Source: Streptoverticillium olivoreticuli subsp. olivoreticuli (GTDB lineage Bacteria > Actinomycetota > Actinomycetes > Streptomycetales > Streptomycetaceae). From it: a stretch of DNA of 64,000 bases. Positions 25,400 to 33,325 of the stretch are shown here, in pieces. A model generated the notes under the pieces. That model worked only from the letters and a program-made list of their open reading frames with translations. It made no database searches and was not told where the DNA came from. The stretch is from the NCBI RefSeq assembly GCF_003391135.1, contig NZ_CP031455.1:372001-436000 (forward strand), in the 5' to 3' direction. The position numbers were made by a program, and so were the translations under genes. Each line of letters opens with the position of its first letter. Positions within the stretch are counted from its first letter, which is position 1.

Positions 25400-26026
25400 A
25401 TGAGCAGCATGACCGCACACAGCACCATCGGCATTCTCGGCGCGGGAGAGGTCGGCCGGGCCGTCGCTGACAAGGCCGTCCGTCACGGACATGAGGTACT
25501 CATTGGCAACAGCCGGGGCCCGGAGACACTCGAGGCCGTCGTGGCACAGCTGGGGCCGAAGGCCCACGCGGTGACGGCCGAGGAGGCGGCGCAGCCGGAC
25601 CTCGTCTTCCTCGCGGTGCCATTCTTCGCCGTACCGGACCTGACCGGCCTTACCGACTGGTCCGGGAAGATCGTCGTCGACACGACGAATCAGTTCGCCG
25701 CGGCCAACCCCTGGCGGGGCCGGTACGACGTCGGTGATCTCACGGGCAGCGAGTGGGTCGCCGAGCGCCTTCCCGGAGCGCGGATCGTAAAGGCGTTCAA
25801 CACCCTGTTCGCCGCGTTCATCGCCGGGGACCCCCGGCATGAGGAAGGCCGCCAGGTGGTCTTCTACGCGGGTGACGACGCCGACGCGAAGGCGGCCGTG
25901 GCCGCTTTGCTGGACGAGTTCGGGTTCGCCGCACTGGACCTCGGTGGTCTGCGAGAGGGCGGGCGGCTGATGCAGCTCGACGGCCCGCTCAGCGCACGGC
26001 ACTTCCTGCTTCAGGATGCTGGCTGA
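25400..26026 (+). CDS. NADPH-dependent F420 reductase-like protein (NAD(P)-binding)
   Basis: 208 residues from ATG 25400 (ATG 25409 is possible). Rossmann motif GILGAGEVGRAVADKAVRHG at the N-terminus. The LIGNSRGPETL and VVDTTNQ segments and the VKAFNTLFA and QVVFYAGDDADAK motifs are typical of the F420:NADP oxidoreductase-like family. It is a paralogue of 31071-31679. It probably links NADPH to reduced F420 or a related hydride carrier, and precedes an MDR gene by 57 bp. Confidence 0.88.
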   Translation: MSSMTAHSTIGILGAGEVGRAVADKAVRHGHEVLIGNSRGPETLEAVVAQLGPKAHAVTAEEAAQPDLVFLAVPFFAVPDLTGLTDWSGKIVVDTTNQFAAANPWRGRYDVGDLTGSEWVAERLPGARIVKAFNTLFAAFIAGDPRHEEGRQVVFYAGDDADAKAAVAALLDEFGFAALDLGGLREGGRLMQLDGPLSARHFLLQDAG

Positions 26027-26083
26027 CGACCCAGACCTCGGCCGCCCCGGGCACGCACGCCCAGCACACACAGGAGGAGCGTC

Positions 26084-27091
26084 ATGAGCCGTCGTGTCGT
26101 CTACAGCCGCGGCGGGTCGCCCGCCGATGTCCTGACCGTCATCGAGGAACCGGAGCCGGCAGCGCCGCAGACCGGTCAAGTACTCGTCCGCACCACCGCT
26201 TTCCCCGTGCACCCTGGTGATCTCCAGGCCGTCGAGGCGTATCCGGGGAACAGCGGACAACCGGCCCCGGCCGGGATCGAGGCCACCGGCGTGGTGGAGG
26301 CCATCGGCCCGGACACATCGGTGGCACCGGGGGTCGAACCCGGCGCGCGGGTGACGGTCTTCCCGCACCCGGGCGCCTGGTCCCAGTGGATCATGGCGGC
26401 CGCCCGGGTGGTGGCCGCCGTACCGGCAGAAGTGCCGGACGAGGCCGCCGCGCAGATGCTCGTGAACCCGATCACCGCCGTGATGCTGCGCCGCGAGGCG
26501 GAGGCACACGCCTCCATCGGGTACGACGGCGTTCTGCTGCAGACCGCCGCCGGCTCGTCGGTCGGACGACTGCTGACGGCCGTGTGCCTGGCCCACAACA
26601 TCTCGATCGTCAACGCCGTCCGCAGCGAACGCGGTGCCGCGGAACTGCGTCAACGCTTCCCGGACGTGCCGGTGGTGGCGACGGAGCATGCAGGCTGGGC
26701 CGATGACGTCCGCAGCGCGGCCGGCGGCCGTCCGGTGAGCGTGGCCCTCGATCCGATCGGCGGAAAACTCGCCAAGAGCCTTCTGGACCTGCTGACGCCG
26801 GGCGGAAAGCTCATCTGCTACGGGCAGATGGCCGCGGAGCCGATCTCACTGCCCGCGTCGACGCTGCTGCACAAATCGCTGACGCTGCGCGGCAGGAGCA
26901 TCGGCCGCTGGATGTCAGACACCTCCGCCGAGAGGCAGGCATCCGACGTCGCCGCCGCGAAGCTGATCGCGATGGCGTTCAAGGACCAGTTCGACGTAGC
27001 CGCCACCTACGGTCTCGGCGACCTGGCAGAGGCCGTGGAACACGCGGTACGGCCCGGCAAGGTCGGCACCGTCCTCATCCGCCCCTGGTAG
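26084..27091 (+). CDS. Zinc-independent MDR / quinone oxidoreductase-like enzyme
   Basis: 335 residues, CAGGAGGAGCGTC ribosome site. MDR family: N-terminal GroES-like domain (VHPGDLQAVEAYPG, PAGIEATGVVEAIGPD) and a nucleotide-binding domain (LLQTAAGSSVGRLL, GGKLICYGQM). The structural-zinc Cys cluster is absent. Similar to trans-2-enoyl-CoA reductase and quinone oxidoreductase types. Likely co-transcribed with the F420-reductase-like gene upstream. Confidence 0.87.
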   Translation: MSRRVVYSRGGSPADVLTVIEEPEPAAPQTGQVLVRTTAFPVHPGDLQAVEAYPGNSGQPAPAGIEATGVVEAIGPDTSVAPGVEPGARVTVFPHPGAWSQWIMAAARVVAAVPAEVPDEAAAQMLVNPITAVMLRREAEAHASIGYDGVLLQTAAGSSVGRLLTAVCLAHNISIVNAVRSERGAAELRQRFPDVPVVATEHAGWADDVRSAAGGRPVSVALDPIGGKLAKSLLDLLTPGGKLICYGQMAAEPISLPASTLLHKSLTLRGRSIGRWMSDTSAERQASDVAAAKLIAMAFKDQFDVAATYGLGDLAEAVEHAVRPGKVGTVLIRPW

Positions 27092-27216
27092 CCCGTCTCG
27101 AGGTCGATGACCAGGCCCTCGTTGTCCGGGTACCCGGCGTCCACCGCGGCGGCGGCCCGCGGCTTGTCCTCCGGCTGCTGGCGGAAGAACTTCGCGTCGA
27201 GCAGCCACCAGCTCAC
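27085..27216 (-). pseudogene. Truncated partner of the Imm32-like gene
   Basis: About 43 residues (SWWLLDAKFFRQQPEDKPRA, then VDAGYPDNEGLVIDLETGY) from GTG 27216, which overlaps the stop of the Imm32-like fragment (GTGA). The frame loses sense where it enters the 3' end of the MDR gene, so the C-terminus is gone. Family not recognised. Confidence 0.45.
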
Positions 27217-27419
27217 CGGGGGGGCATGCCCCCGTGCGGGCTGCTGACCGCCAACGGCCGAGACTCCTCGACGAGGTAGTCGTACCCGGGGTACTCGACG
27301 AGGTGACCGCCGTCCTCGGCAGAGGCCATGCCGCGCAGATTGTCCGCGAGCACCGCCCTGCCGGCGGAGTCACCGCTGATCACAAGGATCTCCCGCTCGG
27401 AGTCCAGGTGGATAAGAAC
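27213..27419 (-). pseudogene. Imm32-like immunity protein, C-terminal half
   Basis: The frame contains VLIHLDSEREILVISGDSAG, RAVLADNLRGMAS and GYDYLVEESRPLAV, the strand-helix pattern of Imm32-type immunity proteins. There is no start codon at its 5' side, and sequence beyond 27420 is unrelated. The missing N-terminal half appears at 32785-32949 on the same strand, ending NTPGPGVL. Joining the two restores an uninterrupted frame (GPGVLIHLDSE). Confidence 0.6.
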
Positions 27420-27534
27420 CCGTCTTTCGACCTGAGGAACGTAGAAGGACAAGGCATGAGCATGGAGATGAGCGACCGGGAGTGGTCGACGTTCATGAAC
27501 CAGCTCCAAGGAAGGCTTCTGACGCTGCCCCAGC

Positions 27535-27625
27535 CTCTCAAGGCATCTGAAGGTGCTGCGGGAGGCCCGCCTCGTCTCGGAGGAGTGGTCGGGGCGGCAG
27601 CGGATCTACCGGCTCGAGGCCGCAA
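27535..27625 (+). pseudogene. ArsR-family regulator, DNA-recognition helix fragment
   Basis: The frame reads LSRHLKVLREARLVSEEWSG then RQRIYRLEA, the recognition helix and wing of an ArsR winged helix. The N-terminus and effector region are absent. It is debris close to the left border of the insert described for the split Imm32-like gene. Confidence 0.65.
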
Positions 27626-27817
27626 TTCCAGGTTCTCCGGCACGGTGGCGGCCGAGGTGCTCGCGCACGAGACGGCCACATGCTCAGCGTCCGGTGGGCG
27701 GACGCGCTCAGGCGGGTGCTGGAAGGGCTGAGACAGGCGGCTCGGCGGGGCCTGTCGGCGGAAGTTCCGGGCAGCCCGAAAGCGTAGCGCTTCCAGCCCA
27801 TGCCCGGAGCCGACTGT

Positions 27818-28174
27818 TCACCTCAGCACGTCGATATTGAAGCTCCTTTCCTTGCCACCGTATCCCGGACATTCCGCTTTGTTGTAGTCAGGACGATAGG
27901 AGGCACTCAACGAGGTGCCTGTGTTGCAATAGATCTCCACCAGCACAGCCGCCCCCAAGCACTGGGCGTGCCGACGGTCTCCGTGCCCGGGACCGCGAGA
28001 GTCCTTCCAGGTTATACAGCCACTTGGAACCCCTGTCGGCGAATCGATGACCTCCGCCTGTCCGGTAGCGGCCGCCGCTCCTGCGGGTGCCGAGACCACG
28101 AAGATTCCGCCGCCGGCCAGTACGGCAGCGGACAGCCCCAAAGCGACTTTGCGTCCTGCGATCAAGCTGAGCAT
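27818..28174 (-). CDS. Small secreted protein
   Basis: 118 residues from ATG 28174 (AAGGGAG ribosome site). A signal peptide (MLSLIAGRKVALGLSAAVLA, cleavage near GAAAATG) is followed by about 85 residues with three to four Cys (SGCITW, AQCLG, EIYCNTG, AECPG) that could form disulfides. No known domain. Confidence 0.7.
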   Translation of the reverse strand: MLSLIAGRKVALGLSAAVLAGGGIFVVSAPAGAAAATGQAEVIDSPTGVPSGCITWKDSRGPGHGDRRHAQCLGAAVLVEIYCNTGTSLSASYRPDYNKAECPGYGGKERSFNIDVLR

Positions 28175-28547
28175 GGCCAACTCCCTTAATTCTGCTGCCA
28201 TTCTCGTACCGATCTCGCACGCGCGAAGTCCAGCATCCTCGGTCATACCCACAGCGTCGCCATACCTTCAGGACAACCACCGTCGGCACGCCCGCCCTCC
28301 GGGGGCCTCGCATCCCGCCTGAGGTGACAACACGCGGGGGTACACCTGAGGTGTCTGAGGCGCCACCGAGTGACTGGACATTGACTTGCCAAGCACGTGG
28401 ATCAACCCGACGCGGGCTCCGTACCGGCCCTGGCCAGTCGGCAGTTCTCCGAGAGTGGGCGGAGCTGCTCCGCCCTTGTTCTTTAGCCTCCGTCCGCTTG
28501 GGCCTGCGGGTACCTCTCCAATAAGGCACGGCTTCTGATCACGCGGA
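28175..28547. other. Upstream region of the small secreted protein
   Basis: No supported gene. Codon bias is lost in all frames between 28260 and 28547. Confidence 0.35.
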
Positions 28548-28680
28548 AGGGGAGAACTGTTTTCGACAGAGTGAACAGGAGCCACTCGGGCAACGGGAAG
28601 GAGAGCCACTGCTGCGGCAACGAGTTTGGGATCCACTCTGCCTGAGGGGCTGTGACATGCCGCTTTTGGTGTACTGAGGG
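28548..28680 (+). pseudogene. 3' fragment of a glutaredoxin-like membrane protein gene
   Basis: The frame reads ENCFRQSEQEPLGQREGEPL, matching the C-terminus of the intact gene at 29812-30273 (EQLSCFRQGEREPLG) and the bases past its stop. About 57 bp align with roughly 80% identity in inverted orientation relative to 29793-29860. Only the tail is present. Confidence 0.6.
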
Positions 28681-28857
28681 CTTTGGGCTGTTCGGCCGGT
28701 CACGCTGTGCTGCGTTGATCATGGTCGCGTCAGGGGCCCGAGGGATGCGGGTGCACCGGATTGCCGCCCGCCTCCGGATTCTCCTGGGCCAGCGAGTGGC
28801 GCGCGGAGGCCGGTCCTGGAGGCTGATCGGTTCGGAGAGTACGCGGACACCCACCGT

Positions 28858-29406
28858 TTATGGGCGGCTTGAGGCGGTGGCGTGTTCGGCGCGACGGGCC
28901 ACGGCGCGCAGTACCTCGATCCTGATGTATGCCGCCCCGCCCAGTTGGATGAGCAGCCAGTAGGCCCGGAAGGCGCGTCGCGCATGGGCGTCGGTGGAGT
29001 ACACCCGGGTCTCGAACGACAGGAGGGAGCCGCCGGTGTCGGGGACGACGCGCAGGCTCAGGGCCGCTTTGGCCCAGCTCGGCTCGTCGAACGCGATGAA
29101 GGCCGCCGCGTCCCCCGGGGTGACCGGGACGGGCTGGGGGCGGGTCTTCCAGAACCGGGCGATCATGCCCTTGACCAGTTCCTCGCCGTCCACGGTGACC
29201 AAGGTAGGCGTGGGGAAACTGTCGACGAACGGCCCCTCGACCCGGCCCCGGCCACCCAGGCGCAGCCGCATCAGCGTCCGGTAGACGGGCAGTTCCCCGG
29301 TGGTGACCTCGGTCAGTGCCCGCCACACGGTCGCCGGGTCCGCCGCGATCCGCCGGGCGAACCGGGAGCGAAGGTCGTAGGTGGGAAGCAGGCGGTCGAG
29401 TTCCAT
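28858..29406 (-). CDS. SRPBCC/START-like conserved protein
   Basis: 182 residues from ATG 29406. N-terminal YDLRSRFARRIAADPATVWR is the first strand and helix of SRPBCC-type ligand-binding folds. FAFDEPSWAKA-like and SFETRVYSTDAHARRAFRAYW segments fit strands and the long C-terminal helix. Members bind hydrophobic ligands. The ligand is unknown. No operon partner. Confidence 0.75.
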   Translation of the reverse strand: MELDRLLPTYDLRSRFARRIAADPATVWRALTEVTTGELPVYRTLMRLRLGGRGRVEGPFVDSFPTPTLVTVDGEELVKGMIARFWKTRPQPVPVTPGDAAAFIAFDEPSWAKAALSLRVVPDTGGSLLSFETRVYSTDAHARRAFRAYWLLIQLGGAAYIRIEVLRAVARRAEHATASSRP

Positions 29407-29811
29407 CGCATCACTCCGGATAGATCGAGTCCGGCAGCCACTCCGCACCCGGTCCCACGCGGCGCCCGGGACGGCTCGGTGACCAGGTCCCAGGAAACGC
29501 GGCAGGTGTCCGGCAGACGCCCGTTCGGACGGGCCGTCACGATACCCATGCGGGACACCACCACTCGAGCAGGTCCGGCCGGGACGTAACCCGCCGGACC
29601 GCTCTTATCTCCGGATCAGGGACACGGGGCAGCAAGACCCGGACCCGCAAAGCTATCGGTTCACGCACACACCGACACTGCGGACACTCCCGTTCTCTCA
29701 CGGCCCGGCCAGATGTCACCGCAAGGGGTGGCTCCAATTCCTGCCGCCGGTCATGGACTTTTGTCGTGGTCCATCGCCTTCACGAACAGAGCAATGTGGC
29801 TCTCCTTCTCA
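29407..29811. other. Gene-free stretch with a copy of the glutaredoxin-gene tail repeat at its right side
   Basis: No supported gene. Bases 29793-29811 belong to a repeat shared in inverted orientation with 28570-28612. Confidence 0.4.
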
Positions 29812-30273
29812 TTACCCGAGTGGCTCCCGTTCGCCCTGCCGAAAGCAGGAGAGCTGTTCATGCACCCATTCGGGATCGGGGTTGGTGTGTGGCTGGCCCG
29901 CCACGACGACAGTCGGCACGGTCTCGTTGCCGTCATTGGCTGCCCTCACCGCTGCAGCTCCTGCCAGGTCCCGCCAGATGTTGACCCAATGCATCTGGCG
30001 GGCGCTGCGGCCCAGCCGGATGCACAGTCGCACGCAGTACTTGCAGCCCGGCCGCCAGAAGACGACCGGTCGGCCGTCGACCGCGCTGCGGCGTTGTGCC
30101 TCCCGTGCACCGATCGACCTCGGGAAGATCAGGGGCGAGTTCATGCCTGCGAGCACCAGGAACACCAGCAGGAGTGCTGCGGCTGCACCGGGGTTCCCCT
30201 CGAAGATCAGCAAAGTCGCGACGGCTGAGCCGCAGAGCACAAGCAGCATCGGCAAGATCCAAGTGCGCATCAT
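29812..30273 (-). CDS. Membrane-anchored glutaredoxin-like protein
   Basis: 153 residues from ATG 30273 (a second ATG follows directly). Two N-terminal transmembrane helices (ILPMLLVLCGSAVATLLIF, AAALLLVFLVLAGMN) are followed by a thioredoxin/glutaredoxin fold with the active site CKYC in FWRPGCKYCVRL and a cis-Pro segment NETVPTVVVAG. The likely role is disulfide exchange at the membrane. A piece of the same gene is found inverted at 28548-28680. Confidence 0.85.
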   Translation of the reverse strand: MMRTWILPMLLVLCGSAVATLLIFEGNPGAAAALLLVFLVLAGMNSPLIFPRSIGAREAQRRSAVDGRPVVFWRPGCKYCVRLCIRLGRSARQMHWVNIWRDLAGAAAVRAANDGNETVPTVVVAGQPHTNPDPEWVHEQLSCFRQGEREPLG

Positions 30274-30523
30274 GATGACGAAGGCTACCGATGAGTCGAA
30301 ATACTCCTCGAACTAGGCCGCTCACCTGGGTGTTCGCCGGACACTGAAAGCCGTCCCGCATCCTCGCTCTGAGTAGTCCGGCCTGGTCAGCTGTGGACAG
30401 GGTCCTGGGTGGTCACCTGGGTGGGTGGTGTGGGTCGCTTGTGGTGGGTGGGCGTGCTGGACTGCTGGGGACAGCCGGCCCGGAGCGTGGTTCCGTGGTC
30501 GGGAGAGCAGTCGAAGGAGCCCC

Positions 30524-31009
30524 ATGATGAAGCTTTCCCGTCTGGCATGCGCTGCCCTGCCGCTCGCTCTGGTCGCCTCGGTCGGTGGTGCTACGGCGGT
30601 GGAGGCGCGGCCGCCCTCTGCGCAGCATCGCGGCGGGGGCTGTCAGGAGCGGGGGGCGGGGTACAGGGACGTGAAGATGGACACCATCGGTCAGACGTGG
30701 GCGGTGGACTTCGGCGTCGACACTCCTCTGGGCGCGGGCCCGTTCGTGGCGACGATCAGGTTCGATTCCACGTCGAAAGCGGTCATCGTGGTGACCAAGG
30801 GCCCCGGCACGCTCCAGGGCCTCACGCAGAACATCACGTACACCAGCACGCGGCTGCGGCCCTGCCAGTACGCCATCACGTGGCACGAGCCGAAGACCGG
30901 GGCGTACGTCACCCAGGTGGAGGACTTCACCGCCCGCCGCGTGTACGACAACATCCTCTACGGCACCAAGTTCTTCCACATGACCGGCAAGCTCTCCCGC
31001 GTACGGTGA
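30524..31009 (+). CDS. Secreted MoaF-like protein
   Basis: 161 residues from ATG 30524 (GAAGGAGCCCC ribosome site). A signal peptide (SRLACAALPLALVASVGGA, cleavage near VEARP) precedes a lipocalin-like barrel: GQTWAVDFG, TWHEPKTGAYVTQVEDF and FHMTGKLSRV match the MoaF C-terminal pattern (HEP-x-TG-x-x-VT-x-VEDF). The ligand is unknown. Confidence 0.78.
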   Translation: MMKLSRLACAALPLALVASVGGATAVEARPPSAQHRGGGCQERGAGYRDVKMDTIGQTWAVDFGVDTPLGAGPFVATIRFDSTSKAVIVVTKGPGTLQGLTQNITYTSTRLRPCQYAITWHEPKTGAYVTQVEDFTARRVYDNILYGTKFFHMTGKLSRVR

Positions 31010-31070
31010 CATCCCTTGCCGGGGCGCGGGCCGACGGGCGGCGCCCCGGCCCGTGTGCGACGGTGAACGC

Positions 31071-31679
31071 ATGAAGGTCGGAATCATCGGTGCCGGACGC
31101 ATCGGCACGGCCCTGGCCCGGCATTTCACCCGGGCCGGGCACCAGGTCAGGCTGGCGAACTCCCATGACCCGCAGACCTTGGCTCCCCTCGTGGGCGAGC
31201 TCGGCGAGAACGCGTCGGCCGGCACGCCCCAGGAAGCCGCGGACTTCGGTGACGTGGTCGTCCTGGCCGTGCAGTGGAGCCAGAAGGAGAGCGCGGCGGC
31301 CTCCGTCTCCTCCTGGGAGGGCAAGGTCGTCCTGACCCCGGTCAACCCGCTGCGCGACACCCCCGGCGGTATCGAGGTCATCGACACCGGAGGCCGCCGG
31401 CCCAGCGAGATCGTCGCCTCCCTCGTGCCGGGCGCCCGCCTGGTGAAGGGCTTCAACACCTACCTGGCCCAGGTCCTCGCCGAGGACCCCGCCGTGGACG
31501 GCGGACGCCGCGTCGTGCTGCTCGCGGGCGACGACGCCCAGGCCAAGCGGATGGTCGCCGAGCTGGCTACCAGCTGCGGTTTCCAGCCCGTCGACACCGG
31601 CACCCTCGCTGAAGGCGGCCCTCTCTTCGAGACGGGCGGGCCACTGGCCGGGCCCCGTCCTGCGCTGATCGCCCTCTGA
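31071..31679 (+). CDS. NADPH-dependent F420 reductase-like protein
   Basis: 202 residues from ATG 31071. It has the same family features as the gene at 25400: GIIGAGRIGTALARHFTRAG, LANSHDPQTL, ARLVKGFNTYLAQVL, RRVVLLAGDDAQAK. A VOC gene follows 40 bp downstream. It may serve the same redox carrier as its paralogue. Confidence 0.88.
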   Translation: MKVGIIGAGRIGTALARHFTRAGHQVRLANSHDPQTLAPLVGELGENASAGTPQEAADFGDVVVLAVQWSQKESAAASVSSWEGKVVLTPVNPLRDTPGGIEVIDTGGRRPSEIVASLVPGARLVKGFNTYLAQVLAEDPAVDGGRRVVLLAGDDAQAKRMVAELATSCGFQPVDTGTLAEGGPLFETGGPLAGPRPALIAL

Positions 31680-31719
31680 CAGCGGCCGTTACCGAGAGAG
31701 ACCACAGGGAGGCGCCGAC

Positions 31720-32106
31720 GTGCGCGTCGACCGGCTCGATCACCTCGTCCTGACGGTCAAGAACATCGACGCCACCGTCGCCTTCTACACCACCGTCCTC
31801 GGCATGCGGGCCGTGACGTTCGACGGCGGCGGGCACTCCGTCACCTTCGGCCACAGCAAGATCAACCTGCATCAGGCGGGCAGGGAGTTCGAGCTCAAGG
31901 CCGAACACCCCACCCCTGGCAACGGCGATCTGTGCTTCATCGTCGATCAGGGCATCGACGAGATCATCGCGGAACTCGCTGCCCACGACATAGCGGTCGA
32001 GGAAGGGCCTGTGGAACGCGCGGGCGCCACCGGCACGATGACCAGCGTCTATCTCCGCGATCCCGACGACAACCTCATCGAGCTCAGCCACTACCTACGG
32101 CCCTGA
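31720..32106 (+). CDS. VOC-family glyoxalase/bleomycin-resistance-type protein
   Basis: 128 residues from GTG 31720 (GGGAGGCG ribosome site). Two beta-alpha-beta-beta-beta modules: DHLVLTVKNIDATVAFYTTV with LGMRAVTF, then DLCFIVDQGIDEI and SVYLRDPDDNLIELSHYL. Metal ligands His8, His64-region and Glu near the end are plausible. The reaction is unknown. Probably co-transcribed with the F420-reductase-like gene. Confidence 0.88.
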   Translation: MRVDRLDHLVLTVKNIDATVAFYTTVLGMRAVTFDGGGHSVTFGHSKINLHQAGREFELKAEHPTPGNGDLCFIVDQGIDEIIAELAAHDIAVEEGPVERAGATGTMTSVYLRDPDDNLIELSHYLRP

Positions 32107-32129
32107 AGTCCGGTCCGGCGCATGACCCG

Positions 32130-32765
32130 GTCCGTGCGCATCCGCCCGAGACCTTGGGCGAGCCCGACGCTGCAACGGCACAGCTCACCGACCGGTACGG
32201 CACCGCTCGCACGATGGCCTGGGACCGCATCCACCCCCGCCTGACCACCCGCTCCGCCTGGATCGACCACACCGGCGAACTCCCCATCATCGAGGGCACG
32301 CTGATCCGCCTCCAGGTCGACCGCCTGCCCGACGGCGCAGACCCCCTGCCTGTCTGGTTGTGGTCCTCTGCCACTGGCCTGACCGGCGAGGACGTCGACG
32401 TGCGCTGGCAGGCGTTCCTGACGAGGTTTGACCCGGGGTACACCTTCCGGCTGATGAAGCAGACCCTGGGCTGGACCCGGCCCGAGATCCGTACCCCTGA
32501 GGCTGGCGACCGCTGGACGTGGCTCGTCATCGCCGCCCACGCCCAACTCCGCCTCACCCGCGAAGCCGCAGCGGATCTCCGCCGCCCCTGGGAGAGGCCG
32601 ACCGAGCCCGCGCAGCTCACCCCGGCCCGTGCACCGAAAGCTTCAGCACCCGGGCCAGGAAGGCCACTCGGCTCCAAGAATCGCCGCCCCGCGACCCACT
32701 ACGACGTCGGGAAAACGACCAGGCGCCCCGAGAGCATCATCGAGCGCGACAGCCTCAGAGGTTAA
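32130..32765 (+). pseudogene. DDE transposase (NF041680-like group), C-terminal part
   Basis: About 210 residues in one frame: WDRIHPRLTTRSAWIDH, LPIIEGTLIRLQVDRLP, PVWLWSSATGLTGEDVD, FDPGYTFRLMKQTLGWTRPE and DRWTWLVIAAHAQLRL, ending KNRRPATHYDVGKTTRRPES and a stop. FRLMKQTLGW holds the third catalytic Glu/Lys region. The N-terminal half is missing because the VOC gene abuts it. The stop lies about 20 bp from the Imm32-like N-half, so its end may be one border of an insertion. Confidence 0.78.
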
Positions 32766-32949
32766 ATGACGAGCTAAGGACCCCGGGGCCGGGAGTGTTC
32801 TTGGCCTCGACCCCCGCCAGGCCATCGCTGCCCGGCGAAGAGGTGAGCAGCCCCTCGCCCTGGGCCACCGCGTCTGCCAGGCGGTTCAGTTCTTCCGCCG
32901 ACGCGGAGAGATCCACTTCGTCGTATGCGGGGTCGCAGACCAGTCTCAC
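32755..32949 (-). pseudogene. Imm32-like immunity protein, N-terminal half
   Basis: Starts at GTG 32949 (GAAGGAG ribosome site): VRLVCDPAYDEVDLSASAEE, LNRLADAVAQGEGLL, LAGVEAKNTPGPGVL, after which the frame ends in unrelated LSSSFNL where transposon sequence begins. This is the N-terminal part of the fold whose C-terminal half is at 27213-27419. Confidence 0.6.
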
Positions 32950-32954
32950 GGGCG

Positions 32955-33095
32955 TCACTCCTTCAAGGTCGGACTCCCATGATGCCTGCAAGATCGTCCG
33001 TCATGCGTCAGGGTCAGCAAGGCCGGCCAGACACGACGGGGCACATCGGAGCTACTCGTCTCGGTGACGCCGGATCCCCCCAAGCACTGTGTCAT
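32955..33095 (-). CDS. Possible 46-residue small protein
   Basis: ATG 33095 overlaps the stop of the upstream small frame (ATGA), and its own stop lies in the ribosome site of the Imm32-like N-half. The linkage suggests translation, but codon use is weak and no family is recognised. Confidence 0.25.
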   Translation of the reverse strand: MTQCLGGSGVTETSSSDVPRRVWPALLTLTHDGRSCRHHGSPTLKE

Positions 33096-33223
33096 AGCCC
33101 CTGCGCGTGCCGTACGCCACCGGCCTCGCGACCCGGGCACACGACGGGCGGCAGGTCCTGTACCGCCGTAGCTCCCTCGACGATCAACTGACCGGACAGC
33201 GCCAGCTCTTCGGGCTCGACCAC
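33092..33223 (-). CDS. Possible 43-residue small protein
   Basis: GTG 33223 is preceded by a strong AAGGGGGGAGAC ribosome site. The frame starts VVEPEELALSGQLIVEGATA and ends in ATGA, coupling it to the next small frame. It could be a small accessory protein. No family is recognised. Confidence 0.3.
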   Translation of the reverse strand: MVEPEELALSGQLIVEGATAVQDLPPVVCPGREAGGVRHAQGL

Positions 33224-33325
33224 GTCTCCCCCCTTCGGGGCGCTGCCAACAACCTCCGACGTGACCTTGGTGACGACGGTCCAGCCAAGGCACGCCCTTC
33301 CGTCCACCGGAACAGCTCGATCGCT

